Assembly: GCA_963704805.1 (NCBI GenBank) | Contig: CAVPHS010000002.1 | Location: forward strand, 496,001-560,000 | Length of the DNA: 64,000 nucleotides | From: 20CM-2-65-7 sp963704805 | GTDB taxonomy: Bacteria > Gemmatimonadota > Gemmatimonadetes > Gemmatimonadales > GWC2-71-9 | Direction: 5' to 3' | Shown here: positions 36,457 to 45,591 of the stretch, piece by piece | Layout: each line of letters starts with the position of its first letter | How positions within the stretch are numbered: the stretch's first letter is position 1 | Program-made: the position numbers and the translations under genes | Notes under the pieces: model-generated | Seen by the model: only the letters and a program-made list of their open reading frames with translations | What the model was told of the DNA's origin: nothing | Databases searched by the model: none

Positions 36457-37769
36457 GCGCATCGCGGCCGTCGCTGCTCTACCGCTTCAGCGTGAATATG
36501 GCGAGCCGCGCCGCACCGCTGATGGCCCGATTCTCCAAGAAGCTGGCGCGTGGACTCGAGGGACGGCGGGGGCTGACGGCGCGGCTCTCGGCGTGGGCGG
36601 CATCGCGACGCGATCCGACACGGCCGCTCATCTGGATGCACGCCCCGTCGGTGGGCGAGGGACTGCAAGCGAAGCCGGTGCTGGAAACGCTGCGCGCGGA
36701 GCATCCCGACTGGCAGCTCGCGTTCACCTTCTTTTCGCCGTCGGCTGAGCGACTCGCCAAGCATTTGCCGGTGGATATCGCGGATTATCTCCCGCTGGAT
36801 CGTCCGTCCGACGTGAATGCGGTGCTGGATGCCCTGCAGCCGACGGCACTCGTCTTCAGCAAGCTCGACGTCTGGCCCGAGCTCACGCTCGCGGCCTCGC
36901 GTCGCGGCGTGAAGCTCGGCCTGATCTCGGCGACGGTGTCGGTCGACAGCTCGCGGCTCCGCTGGCCGGCGCGGAAATGGGGCGCGAGTGCGTACGCGGC
37001 ACTCGATCGGATCGGCACGATCAGCGAGGACGATGGACAGCGCCTCGAGCTGCTCGGCGCGCGTCCCGAAGCGATCGCCGTCACCGGCGATACGCGGTAC
37101 GACAGCGTCACCGAGCGCGCCGCGCGAATCGATCGCGCGCGCGAGCCACTCGCGCGGCTCGGCGCGATGAGCAGCGCGCCCGACGCGTTCACGATTGTCG
37201 CGGGCTCCACCTGGCCGGCCGACGAAGCCGTGCTGCTTCCCGCCTTTGCCGACCTGCTGATTCAGCTGCCCACCGCGCGCCTGCTGCTCGCGCCGCACGA
37301 ACCCAATCCCGATCACCTCGCAGGGATCGCCGAGCGACTCCGTCACCTCAAGCTGCCCCGCCCCGTGCGCCTGTCCCAGATCGAGCACGCGAAACCGGGG
37401 CCGGTCATCGTGGTGGACCGCGTCGGCATTCTCGCCGATCTCTACGCGCTGGGAAGCACGGCGTTCGTGGGCGGTGGGTTCCATCGCGCGGGTCTGCATT
37501 CCGTGCTCGAGCCTGCCGTCTTCGGCGTGCCGGTCATCTTTGGGCCGCAGTGGCGCATGAGTCGCGACGCGGCGTTGTTGCTCGACCAGGGCGCCGCCGT
37601 CGCGCTACCGGCGGACGGCCGCCATCCGCTGCATTCGCAATGGCTCGTGTGGCATCACGATGCGGCAGCCCGTCGCAGGGCGGGAGACGCCGCGAAAAAA
37701 ATGGTCGAGGACGGACGGGGGGCGGCCGAGCGCACGACAGCGCTCGTCTGGGGCCTGGTCGAAGGGTGA
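36453..37769 (+). CDS. waaA: 3-deoxy-D-manno-octulosonic acid (KDO) transferase
   Basis: 438 residues with a GTG start in a GTGA overlap. Transfers KDO from CMP-KDO to lipid A precursor at the inner membrane. Family features: MHAPSVGEGLQAKPVLE near residues 62-78, FTFFSPSAERLA, FSKLDVWPELTLAA, and the GT-B C-terminal part with AFVGGGFHRAGLHSVLEPAVFG, which splits across the nucleotide-binding motif. Length fits KdtA. It shows that the organism makes KDO-containing lipopolysaccharide. Confidence 0.93.
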   Translation: MSASRPSLLYRFSVNMASRAAPLMARFSKKLARGLEGRRGLTARLSAWAASRRDPTRPLIWMHAPSVGEGLQAKPVLETLRAEHPDWQLAFTFFSPSAERLAKHLPVDIADYLPLDRPSDVNAVLDALQPTALVFSKLDVWPELTLAASRRGVKLGLISATVSVDSSRLRWPARKWGASAYAALDRIGTISEDDGQRLELLGARPEAIAVTGDTRYDSVTERAARIDRAREPLARLGAMSSAPDAFTIVAGSTWPADEAVLLPAFADLLIQLPTARLLLAPHEPNPDHLAGIAERLRHLKLPRPVRLSQIEHAKPGPVIVVDRVGILADLYALGSTAFVGGGFHRAGLHSVLEPAVFGVPVIFGPQWRMSRDAALLLDQGAAVALPADGRHPLHSQWLVWHHDAAARRRAGDAAKKMVEDGRGAAERTTALVWGLVEG

Positions 37770-38053
37770 GGCAGCTGGTTGTGGGCCTCACGACGGCCAT
37801 CATCGCCTGCGGGTCACACCATCACGCGCCCGCGGCGGCCCTCCCGCAGGAAGGCTTCAGCATTGTCATCATCAATCACCACTGGCTGGACGTCACAGTG
37901 TACGTCGTGCACGACGGTCAGCGCACGCGGGTCGGGACAGTGACGGCCACGACTACGCAGGAGTTCGACCTGTCTACGCGGCTCGGCTCGAATCGTCAAG
38001 TGGCGTTGATCGGAGGGGGACCGCTAGATGAGACGTCGCAATTTGGTGCTTAG
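37766..38053 (+). CDS. Small lipoprotein, unknown function
   Basis: 95 residues from a GTG at 37766 that overlaps the kdtA stop (GTGA). Lipobox at TAIIACGS. The mature domain includes FSIVIINHHWLDVTVYVVHD and TTTQEFDLSTRLGSNRQVAL, a short beta-rich fold that reads like a small immunoglobulin-type domain. I know no named family. It is translationally coupled to kdtA. Confidence 0.7.
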   Translation: MRQLVVGLTTAIIACGSHHHAPAAALPQEGFSIVIINHHWLDVTVYVVHDGQRTRVGTVTATTTQEFDLSTRLGSNRQVALIGGGPLDETSQFGA

Positions 38054-38056
38054 TGC

Positions 38057-38473
38057 TTAGTGGGGTACGACGACTCCCTCGAAAGTCACCGACCGCGGCG
38101 CAAAGACGCCGAGCGTCAACACCGTGACGAGCAGGTCGGGAAAGCGGGTGCGCACTTTGATGCGCAGGTTAGCGATGCGCGCGCCCGTGCCGGCCTGGCC
38201 GGCAAGCACGTCTTCCGCGTTGGGCCGGGAGACCGCGGTGAGCCCCCACAAGATAAAGACCGGATGCTTGGTGACCGAGAACGGCGTCCCCTGCGGAGGA
38301 GTCTGGGCGGACTCCGCGAACGTCGCGGGGACACCCAGCTCGGTCGAATCAAAGGTCAGGGCGCAGCCACTCACCGTGAGGGCCAACCCCGCTAGGCCCG
38401 CGCGCGCAACAAGGGGGATCAGAGAATCTCCGTGAAAGAAAAAGGGCGCGCCGCCTGGTGCGGCGCGCCCCAA
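38057..38473 (-). CDS. Lipoprotein, unknown function (start uncertain)
   Basis: Up to 138 residues. A hydrophobic signal with lipobox LTVSGCAL precedes a mature domain containing HPVFILWGLTAVSRPNAEDV, reminiscent of Bor-type small lipoproteins. The only standard upstream start (TTG 38473) lies inside the terminator of the preceding gene. GGAGA at about 38433 sits just before a CTG, so a non-standard start near 38426 is possible. The ORF itself and its lipobox are convincing. Confidence 0.6.
   Translation of the reverse strand: MGRAAPGGAPFFFHGDSLIPLVARAGLAGLALTVSGCALTFDSTELGVPATFAESAQTPPQGTPFSVTKHPVFILWGLTAVSRPNAEDVLAGQAGTGARIANLRIKVRTRFPDLLVTVLTLGVFAPRSVTFEGVVVPH
38437..38470 (-). terminator. 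Rho-independent terminator of the 38489-39154 gene
   Basis: On the minus strand an 11-bp GC stem (38444-38454 with 38460-38470), 5-nt loop, followed by TTTTTCTTT. It lies just after the beta-barrel gene stop and overlaps the nominal start of the next ORF. Confidence 0.85.
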
Positions 38474-38488
38474 AGCTACAACCTCTCC

Positions 38489-39154
38489 TTACATACCGGG
38501 AGCGTTCAGAGCCAAATGGGCACCGAGGCCCCAAACGCCAGCAGTCGTGCCGTTATCGCGCTTCTCTGAGTCATAGGCGACATGCACGCCGAACATGCCA
38601 AAGCCGACGTTGGCTCCCAACACCCAGCCGATATTCGACTCCGTGGAGCCTCCCGAGGGAGTGTGCCAGCGGTTCGAGACTGACAGGTAGGGCTCGATGT
38701 TGAGTCCAGGGGTCGGCAGGTTGACGCTGACTCCCGCACCCACGAACAAGTTGGTCGTCTTGGGCACGGTGACGCTGCCGGTGGCGGTGTACTCACTCGC
38801 CGTACCCGCGCCGGCCTGGATGTTCAGTGCGACCGGCATGAGGCTCCCACCGATCACCCGTAACTGCCCAACGCCAGCCCAGGTCGTGGTGCTCGAGCCG
38901 GCGCCGTCCGGTTTCCAGCTCGAAACGCCGGCCGTGAACGCGAGGGCGGTCAGGCCGAGCTCGGCGCGCGCGCCGTACGCGGTGCCCTTGCCGGCGTCTG
39001 TATTGGGGAATCCAGCGTCGCCGTCAATCGTGACGCCGGTCCCGCCCTTCGGGTTATTCCAGATCGGCATCCCCTGCCACTGCGCCGTGACTGGGGGGGG
39101 GCTCGCTGCGAGAACCGTCCCGAGCAGCACCGCGATCAGCGAAGTTCGCTTCAT
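38489..39154 (-). CDS. Outer-membrane beta-barrel-like protein A
   Basis: 221 residues with signal peptide ending PPPVTAQ. Gly-rich alternating strands (TAYGARAELGLTALAFTAGV, NLFVGAGVSVNLPTPGLNIE) suggest an 8-10-strand barrel. The function is unknown. It is the last of four adjacent barrel-like genes on this strand, each with its own signal peptide, and is followed by a strong terminator. A run of eight G in the DNA encodes part of the signal peptide. Confidence 0.7.
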   Translation of the reverse strand: MKRTSLIAVLLGTVLAASPPPVTAQWQGMPIWNNPKGGTGVTIDGDAGFPNTDAGKGTAYGARAELGLTALAFTAGVSSWKPDGAGSSTTTWAGVGQLRVIGGSLMPVALNIQAGAGTASEYTATGSVTVPKTTNLFVGAGVSVNLPTPGLNIEPYLSVSNRWHTPSGGSTESNIGWVLGANVGFGMFGVHVAYDSEKRDNGTTAGVWGLGAHLALNAPGM

Positions 39155-39233
39155 TCGTATCCTCCATCGACGTTCAAGGAATGGGACGGCCCTACGCTAG
39201 GAAATCGCTTTCGCCAAGTCAATCTGTGTCGCG

Positions 39234-39761
39234 CTAATGCACCCACACGGCACTAAGTGACACACCCTCCAGGTCGCCTAGCCCCACGCTGATCCGCGCG
39301 TCGAACTTGGGGGACAGCCGGAAGTCGGCTCCCAGTCCGAGTGAAAAGAGGAAGTCGGAGTTCCCACTTCCCGCGGTGATCGTGCCAGTGGGCTGGACAT
39401 ACGGCACAATGCTGATCTTGGAATCCTTCGGATCCACACGGCGACCCAGTGACAGGCCGATCGGGATATGGACCACGTTGTTGCCGCTGCTGAACTGGCC
39501 GCCGACGCCGACGATCAAAGCGCCATCGAGCGGGAAGTCATCCGTGTGCGTCACGACGCGCTGCCGCCCCTCGGCGCCAACCAGCAACGAGGCATCACCG
39601 GCGTCGGGATCGAGGATCCCGCCACGAAACCCGAGGTCGAACTTGCCGCTCGCGATGCGGTACACGCCTTCGAACCCGGTGGCGCCACCCTCAGGGAAGC
39701 TGAGCGAGACTCCGATTTCCGAGCTCTTGAACGCGCGATACGGCGCATTGTAGCTGGGCAT
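39234..39761 (-). CDS. Outer-membrane beta-barrel-like protein B (signal peptide in another frame)
   Basis: 175 residues as written from ATG 39761, with barrel-type strands (KFDLGFRGGILDPDAG, FLFSLGLGADFRLSPKF). No ribosome binding site precedes this ATG, yet the codons just upstream in frame read SASAFVTTAAAQATG, the end of a signal peptide, back to a TGA near 39825. An ATG at 39847 with GGAGA upstream begins MRSRPHFIEALL in a different frame. One missing base near 39812-39816 would join them into a full signal peptide. Probably a frameshift in sequence or gene. Confidence 0.65.
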   Translation of the reverse strand: MPSYNAPYRAFKSSEIGVSLSFPEGGATGFEGVYRIASGKFDLGFRGGILDPDAGDASLLVGAEGRQRVVTHTDDFPLDGALIVGVGGQFSSGNNVVHIPIGLSLGRRVDPKDSKISIVPYVQPTGTITAGSGNSDFLFSLGLGADFRLSPKFDARISVGLGDLEGVSLSAVWVH

Positions 39762-39890
39762 TCCAGTCGCTTGTGCCGCGGCCGTGGTGACGAAGGCCGA
39801 TGCTGACCAGACAACAGAGCCTCAATGAAGTGCGGGCGGGAGCGCATGCCGATCTCCAAAGATTGGTTGGCGAAGGGTACCCGACGGACA

Positions 39891-39922
39891 GCGCGGCGTT
39901 CCGGAGCTCCGGAACGCCGCGC
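39891..39922. terminator. 32-bp perfect palindrome after the 39937 gene
   Basis: Half-site GCGCGGCGTTCCGGAG and its exact complement, with no loop bases. It begins 15 bp after the stop of barrel gene C on the minus strand. There is no T-run, so terminator activity is possible but not certain. Confidence 0.5.
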
Positions 39923-39936
39923 CAGGTGCAACAAGC

Positions 39937-40512
39937 CTAGTGCCAGAGGGAAATGCCGATGCGGCCGCCGATTGCGATGTAATCCGCTGCCGTGCCGAGG
40001 TTGTCGTTGCTCGAGACGTACTGGACCCCAACCTCATAGCGCCAGGCGGCGCTCTCATAGGGCTTCCGCCAACCGATACCGCCTTCGAGCTTGACCGCGG
40101 TGCCGCTGCCGCCGCCAAAGTCGCCCAGCACTAGGCCGGCCCCGCCGGTGAAGTACATGCCACGACGATGACCGCCTGTGCTGTTGGCATAGAGCATGTT
40201 GACCTGAGGCGTAAAGAGGTACGTGGTATTGCCGCCGACGGTGTTGAAGTTGAAGGTGAGCCGCGGCTCCCACATCATCTTCTTCCCAGCCGCCGGCACG
40301 AAGCCGAAGCGGACGTCAACGGGAGTCTGGATCGACATGCCGGCGTCGACCCCGGTGATGTTCGAGATGACATAGGCGACGCCGAGATCGACGCCGAGTT
40401 CGTGCTTTGCCGGGTGCGCCGGGGCTGCTGCCGGGCGCCGCTGGGCTATGGCCGCCACCGGTAGTGACAGCGCGAGAGCGGTGAAGACCAACCCGCCGAA
40501 GAGCTTCCGCAT
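39937..40512 (-). CDS. Outer-membrane beta-barrel-like protein C
   Basis: 191 residues from ATG 40512, preceded by GGAGGA. Signal peptide MRKLFGGLVFTALALSLPVA with cleavage near AIAQ. Mature strands such as TYLFTPQVNMLYANSTGG and WRYEVGVQYVSSND suggest a small barrel, ending ISLWH with an aromatic near the terminus. Unknown function, similar in build to its neighbours at 38489 and 40688. Confidence 0.72.
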   Translation of the reverse strand: MRKLFGGLVFTALALSLPVAAIAQRRPAAAPAHPAKHELGVDLGVAYVISNITGVDAGMSIQTPVDVRFGFVPAAGKKMMWEPRLTFNFNTVGGNTTYLFTPQVNMLYANSTGGHRRGMYFTGGAGLVLGDFGGGSGTAVKLEGGIGWRKPYESAAWRYEVGVQYVSSNDNLGTAADYIAIGGRIGISLWH

Positions 40513-40593
40513 ACCAGTCCTCCAGTTGGGGTGGTAAAAAACCGCCACATCGTTAAGAACCACATGAACTTCTGTCAAGCAGCACGGTGCGAG

Positions 40594-40637
40594 AAACCAA
40601 ATGGCCCGTCAGCTATAGGACTGGCGGGCCATGGTTT
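40594..40637. terminator. Bidirectional hairpin terminator between barrel genes
   Basis: AAACCAAATGGCCCG pairs with CGGGCCATGGTTT over about 12 bp, with a loop of about 15 nt. The A/T flanks give T-runs on both strands. It lies after the stop of barrel gene D (40688). Confidence 0.7.
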
Positions 40638-40687
40638 ACGCACTATCCGGTGACGCGGCTCACGTGGAGCCGGGCCGGTTACGTGTG

Positions 40688-41236
40688 TTACTTACCGAAC
40701 GTGATGCCTACCGTAATCGGCAGGAAGGTCATCGAGCTGCCGGTGGTGCTGACGCTCGTGTAGCGCGTCGCGATGACGATCCGGTTGTTGCTCGTCCCCA
40801 TCTTCAACGCCACGCCAGCGCCGATGCCGAAGCCCACCTTGGACTCCGAGAGGAAATCGTTTCCGGCGCCGTCGTCAGCCTTTACGCTGTAATAACCGAG
40901 CCCGCCCGTGAGGAACGGACGCGCGGGGGCGCTCGCCGGCATAAGACCGTACACAAGCGACGCCATACCACCGGCGATCGTGCTGTGACCATCCAAGCCG
41001 TCATGCGAGGTCTGTGAATACGAGCCATCGACGCGAACGCCTAAAGACCCGCCGGGGAGCCAATAGGTGGCGCCAGCGCCCGCAATCCAGCCCGACTTGT
41101 CGGCCGTGCCGTAATCGCCCATAGGCATGAGCAAACCGCCGTTGACACCCCACCGCAGGCCTTGGGCCGCCGCGGGCGTCGCCGTCGCGACGCAAAGGCC
41201 CGCCGCGGCGAGGACTGCCAAGTGAATGCGCTTCAT
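40688..41236 (-). CDS. Outer-membrane beta-barrel-like protein D
   Basis: 182 residues from ATG 41236, with AGGAGG seven bases upstream. Signal peptide ends near TPAAAQ. The mature part has alternating Gly/aromatic strands (LRWGVNGGLLMPMGDYG, KSGWIAGAGATYWLPGG, IVIATRYTSVSTTG) of an OmpW/OmpA-like small barrel. The function is unknown. Confidence 0.72.
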   Translation of the reverse strand: MKRIHLAVLAAAGLCVATATPAAAQGLRWGVNGGLLMPMGDYGTADKSGWIAGAGATYWLPGGSLGVRVDGSYSQTSHDGLDGHSTIAGGMASLVYGLMPASAPARPFLTGGLGYYSVKADDGAGNDFLSESKVGFGIGAGVALKMGTSNNRIVIATRYTSVSTTGSSMTFLPITVGITFGK

Positions 41237-41375
41237 TTCCAGCCTCCTAGGAAGAGAGGTCATACCAACACCCCAGGGGAGAGGTGGCCTTAAACAGGCT
41301 CAAAATTGCCGGACTACTTTTGGAAATGGTCTTGCGGAAGTCAATAGCGAATGGCAGGAAACGTCTTTACAGCTG

Positions 41376-41629
41376 TCAAGAGGCTGCCGGACTGGCACTC
41401 CCCGCTACGATCCGGACCACGTCTCTTGCGACTTGCAAGAACCCGCCTGCCACCTGGAGGCGGTGTTCCCCCCCCGAGCCGCTGATCTTTACGATTCCCT
41501 TGCCCAGGAGGGTCATAAAGGGGGCATGGCGGGGGAGGATCCCGACCAGGCCATCGTAGGCGGGCACCACGACCGAGTTGGCCTCCCCCTCGAACACGGC
41601 CCGCTCGGCCGAGATTACCGAAACGTGCA

Positions 41630-41630
<1 letters not shown>
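41376..41630 (-). CDS. atpC: ATP synthase F1 subunit epsilon, short form
   Basis: 84 residues. The sequence matches the N-terminal beta-sandwich of epsilon (HVSVISAERAVFEGEANSVV, GLVGILPRHAPFMTLLGKG). The usual C-terminal pair of helices, which in longer homologues inhibits ATP hydrolysis, is absent because the frame stops after SASPAAS. It is the last gene of the atpAGDC set, and its ATG overlaps the atpD stop. The beta-sandwich alone is enough to join the rotor stalk with gamma. Confidence 0.92.
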
Positions 41631-43054
<1,424 letters not shown>

Positions 43055-43081
43055 TGTGTCTCCAGAGCCATCTGCCATCGG

Positions 43082-43984
43082 TTAGCCTTTCAGTGCCTCA
43101 GCTCCCCCAACAATCTCCGCGAGCTCCTGCGTAATTTGCGCCTGCCGCGCGCGATTGAACGTGCGCTGCAGAATCGTCAGCATGTCGCTGCCCGCGTCGG
43201 TTGCGTTCTTCATCGCCGTGCGCCGCGCGCCGTGTTCGGCCGCCGCGGTCTCCACCAGCGCGCGGTAGAACTGATTCTGCACGTACTGCGGCAGCAGTGC
43301 GTTGAGGATCTCTTCGGCCGACGGCTGCAGGATGTAGTTCGCCGCCTCTCGCCGCCCTTCGCCGCCCTTCGCCGCCGGCGCTGGCGGAGTCACGGGCAGG
43401 ATCCGCACGGTCGTCGGCGGCGTGCTGACCGCGCTGTTGAACTTCGCGAACACGATGTCGACGGCGTCGAGGTCGCCCTTGGCAAAGCGATCCATCAGCG
43501 GCGCAGCGAGCTCCACCGCGTGCTCCAGCGTCGGCTTATCGCCGATGTCGATTCGCTGCGACGCGGTGTTCCGGCGCGTGAACTTGAAGTAGCTGATGCC
43601 CTTCCTGCCGACGAGATGCAGCTCGGTGTGCGCGTCCTGCGCCTCCAGCTCCTCGAGCCGGCGCCTGGCCTCGCGTATCAGGTTGGCGTTGAACGCGCCG
43701 CACAACCCGCGGTTCGAGGTGATGAGCAGCAGCGCCGCGCGCCGGACTCCATCGCCGCGCAGGGACTTTCCGGGCTGGCGCAGCAAGGGGAACCGTTCGG
43801 CCAGCTCGGGCGAATACAGCTCACCGATCACCTCGGCGAGCGCCTGCGCGTAGGGCCGCGCGCCCACGACGCGATCCTGGGCGCGTTTCAGCTTGGACGT
43901 GGAGACCAGCTCCATCGTCTTGGTGATCTTCTTCGTGTTCTGCACGGAGCGAATGCGCCGTTTCAGCTCGCGGGGCTTCGCCAT
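43082..43984 (-). CDS. atpG: ATP synthase F1 subunit gamma
   Basis: 300 residues. Central stalk subunit. The conserved N-terminus MAKPRELKRRIRSVQNTKKI and the C-terminal ARQAQITQELAEIVGGAEAL form the coiled coil that rotates within the alpha/beta ring; ITSNRGLCGAFNANLI is the usual Rossmann-like segment. The ATG at 43984 overlaps the atpA stop (TAATG). The longer in-frame ORF to 44119 is an antisense-free extension into atpA and is not needed. Confidence 0.97.
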   Translation of the reverse strand: MAKPRELKRRIRSVQNTKKITKTMELVSTSKLKRAQDRVVGARPYAQALAEVIGELYSPELAERFPLLRQPGKSLRGDGVRRAALLLITSNRGLCGAFNANLIREARRRLEELEAQDAHTELHLVGRKGISYFKFTRRNTASQRIDIGDKPTLEHAVELAAPLMDRFAKGDLDAVDIVFAKFNSAVSTPPTTVRILPVTPPAPAAKGGEGRREAANYILQPSAEEILNALLPQYVQNQFYRALVETAAAEHGARRTAMKNATDAGSDMLTILQRTFNRARQAQITQELAEIVGGAEALKG

Positions 43985-45516
43985 TACAGCGCTTTGTACT
44001 CCTCGATCGCCTTGCGGAGGCGCGCGGTCAGATCGTCCGACAACGCCCGCTTGGTCCGAATCTCCTCGGCGATGTTGGGATGCTGCGCCGCCATGAACTC
44101 GAGCAGCCCCTTCTCCCACTCCTTGATCGCGGGCACGTCCACATCGTCGATCAGGCCGCTCGTCACGGCGAAGATCACGATGATCTGCTGCTCGACCGGC
44201 ATCGGCTGGTACTGCGGCTGCTTCAGCACCTCCACGACCCGCGCGCCGCGCGCCAGCTGCTTCTGCGTCGCCGGATCGAGCTCGGAGCCGAACTGCGCGA
44301 AGGCTTCGAGCTCGCGGTACTGCGCCAGATCGAGGCGCAGGCGTCCGGCGACCTGCTTCATTGCTTTGATCTGCGCGTTCCCGCCGACGCGGCTGACCGA
44401 GATGCCGGCGTTCACGGCCGGACGCACGTTCGAATAGAAGAGATCGGTCTCGAGGAAGATCTGGCCGTCGGTGATCGAAATGACGTTGGTCGGGATGTAC
44501 GCCGAGACGTCACCGGCCTGCGTCTCGATGATCGGGAGCGCCGTCAGTGAGCCTCCGCCCATCTCGTCGGACAGCTTTGCGGCGCGCTCCAGCAGGCGGC
44601 TGTGCAGATAGAACACGTCGCCCGGATAGGCCTCCCGGCCCGGCGGCCGACGCAACACCAGCGACAACTGGCGATAGGCGGCAGCCTGTTTGGAGAGGTC
44701 GTCGTATATGCAGAGCGTCGCCTTCCGCTCGTCGTACATGAAATACTCGGCCATCGTGCAGCCGGAATAGGGCGCGATGTACTGCATCGGAGCGGGCTCC
44801 GATGCGGAGGAGACGACCACGATCGTGTACTCCATCGCGTCGTGTTCCTTGAGCCGCTCGACGACGGCCGCGACGGTCGAGTTCTTCTGGCCGATCGCGA
44901 TATAGACGCAGATGACGCCCTGTCCCTTTTGATTGATGATCGTGTCGACCGCGATCGCGGTCTTGCCGGTCCCTCGATCGCCGATGATCAGCTCGCGCTG
45001 GCCCCGGCCGATCGGGATCATCGAGTCGATCGCTTTGATGCCGGTCTGCAGGGGCTCCTTCACGGGCTGCCGCTTGATGATGCCGGGGGCGATGATCTCG
45101 ACTTTCCGGGTCTTGGTCGTCTGGATCGGGCCGAGACCATCCACCGGCCGTCCCAGCGCGTCCACCACGCGGCCGACCATGGCTGGGCCAACCGGCACCT
45201 CGAGCACGCGGGCGGTGCGGCGCACCTCGTCGCCTTCGCGTAACTGGAGGTAGTCACCGAAGATCACGGCGCCGATGTTGTCTTCTTCGAGGTTGAGCGC
45301 GAGGCCGGTGATCTTCTCGCCGCTGGCAGAAACGGTGAACTCCAGCATCTCCCCCGCCATCGCGGAGGTCAGACCGTAGATCCGCGCGATGCCATCCTTG
45401 ACCTCCAGGACGGTACCGACCTCACGGACGTCAATGTCCGCGAGATCCGCCGCCTGGATTTCCTTGAGTAGAAGGTTCTTGAGCTCGCCAGGGCGTAGGA
45501 TGGAATCGGTGGCCAT
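43984..45516 (-). CDS. atpA: ATP synthase F1 subunit alpha
   Basis: 510 residues. Non-catalytic nucleotide-binding subunit with P-loop GDRGTGKTAIA and PYSGCTMAEYFMYDERKATL followed by the ISITDGQIFLETDLFYSNVR region. Its N-terminal segment binds delta, but atpH, atpF, atpE and atpB do not precede it: the next gene upstream is a regulator. The F1 genes here are therefore separated from those of Fo. A CRP-type operator lies immediately upstream. Confidence 0.98.
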   Translation of the reverse strand: MATDSILRPGELKNLLLKEIQAADLADIDVREVGTVLEVKDGIARIYGLTSAMAGEMLEFTVSASGEKITGLALNLEEDNIGAVIFGDYLQLREGDEVRRTARVLEVPVGPAMVGRVVDALGRPVDGLGPIQTTKTRKVEIIAPGIIKRQPVKEPLQTGIKAIDSMIPIGRGQRELIIGDRGTGKTAIAVDTIINQKGQGVICVYIAIGQKNSTVAAVVERLKEHDAMEYTIVVVSSASEPAPMQYIAPYSGCTMAEYFMYDERKATLCIYDDLSKQAAAYRQLSLVLRRPPGREAYPGDVFYLHSRLLERAAKLSDEMGGGSLTALPIIETQAGDVSAYIPTNVISITDGQIFLETDLFYSNVRPAVNAGISVSRVGGNAQIKAMKQVAGRLRLDLAQYRELEAFAQFGSELDPATQKQLARGARVVEVLKQPQYQPMPVEQQIIVIFAVTSGLIDDVDVPAIKEWEKGLLEFMAAQHPNIAEEIRTKRALSDDLTARLRKAIEEYKAL

Positions 45517-45534
45517 TAGAGTACCGTTTGGAGT

Positions 45535-45552
45535 TTGTGAAAAATATCACAA
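45535..45552. promoter_or_regulatory. Perfect CRP/FNR-family operator upstream of atpA
   Basis: TTGTGA-AAAATA-TCACAA: an 18-bp palindrome matching the E. coli CRP consensus TGTGA-N6-TCACA at every fixed position. Its centre is about 27 bp upstream of the atpA ATG. The AT-rich spacer read on the minus strand, TATTTT, could also serve as a -10 element, in which case a bound regulator would repress. Confidence 0.65.
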
Positions 45553-45591
45553 GTGAGACGGCGGCGGAAGGCGGCGAAGGGGCGGCAAAAC

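Noticed and set aside
43985..44119. N-terminal extension of the atpG ORF
   Set aside because: It lies inside the 3' end of atpA; the conserved gamma N-terminus MAKPRELKRR begins at 43984.
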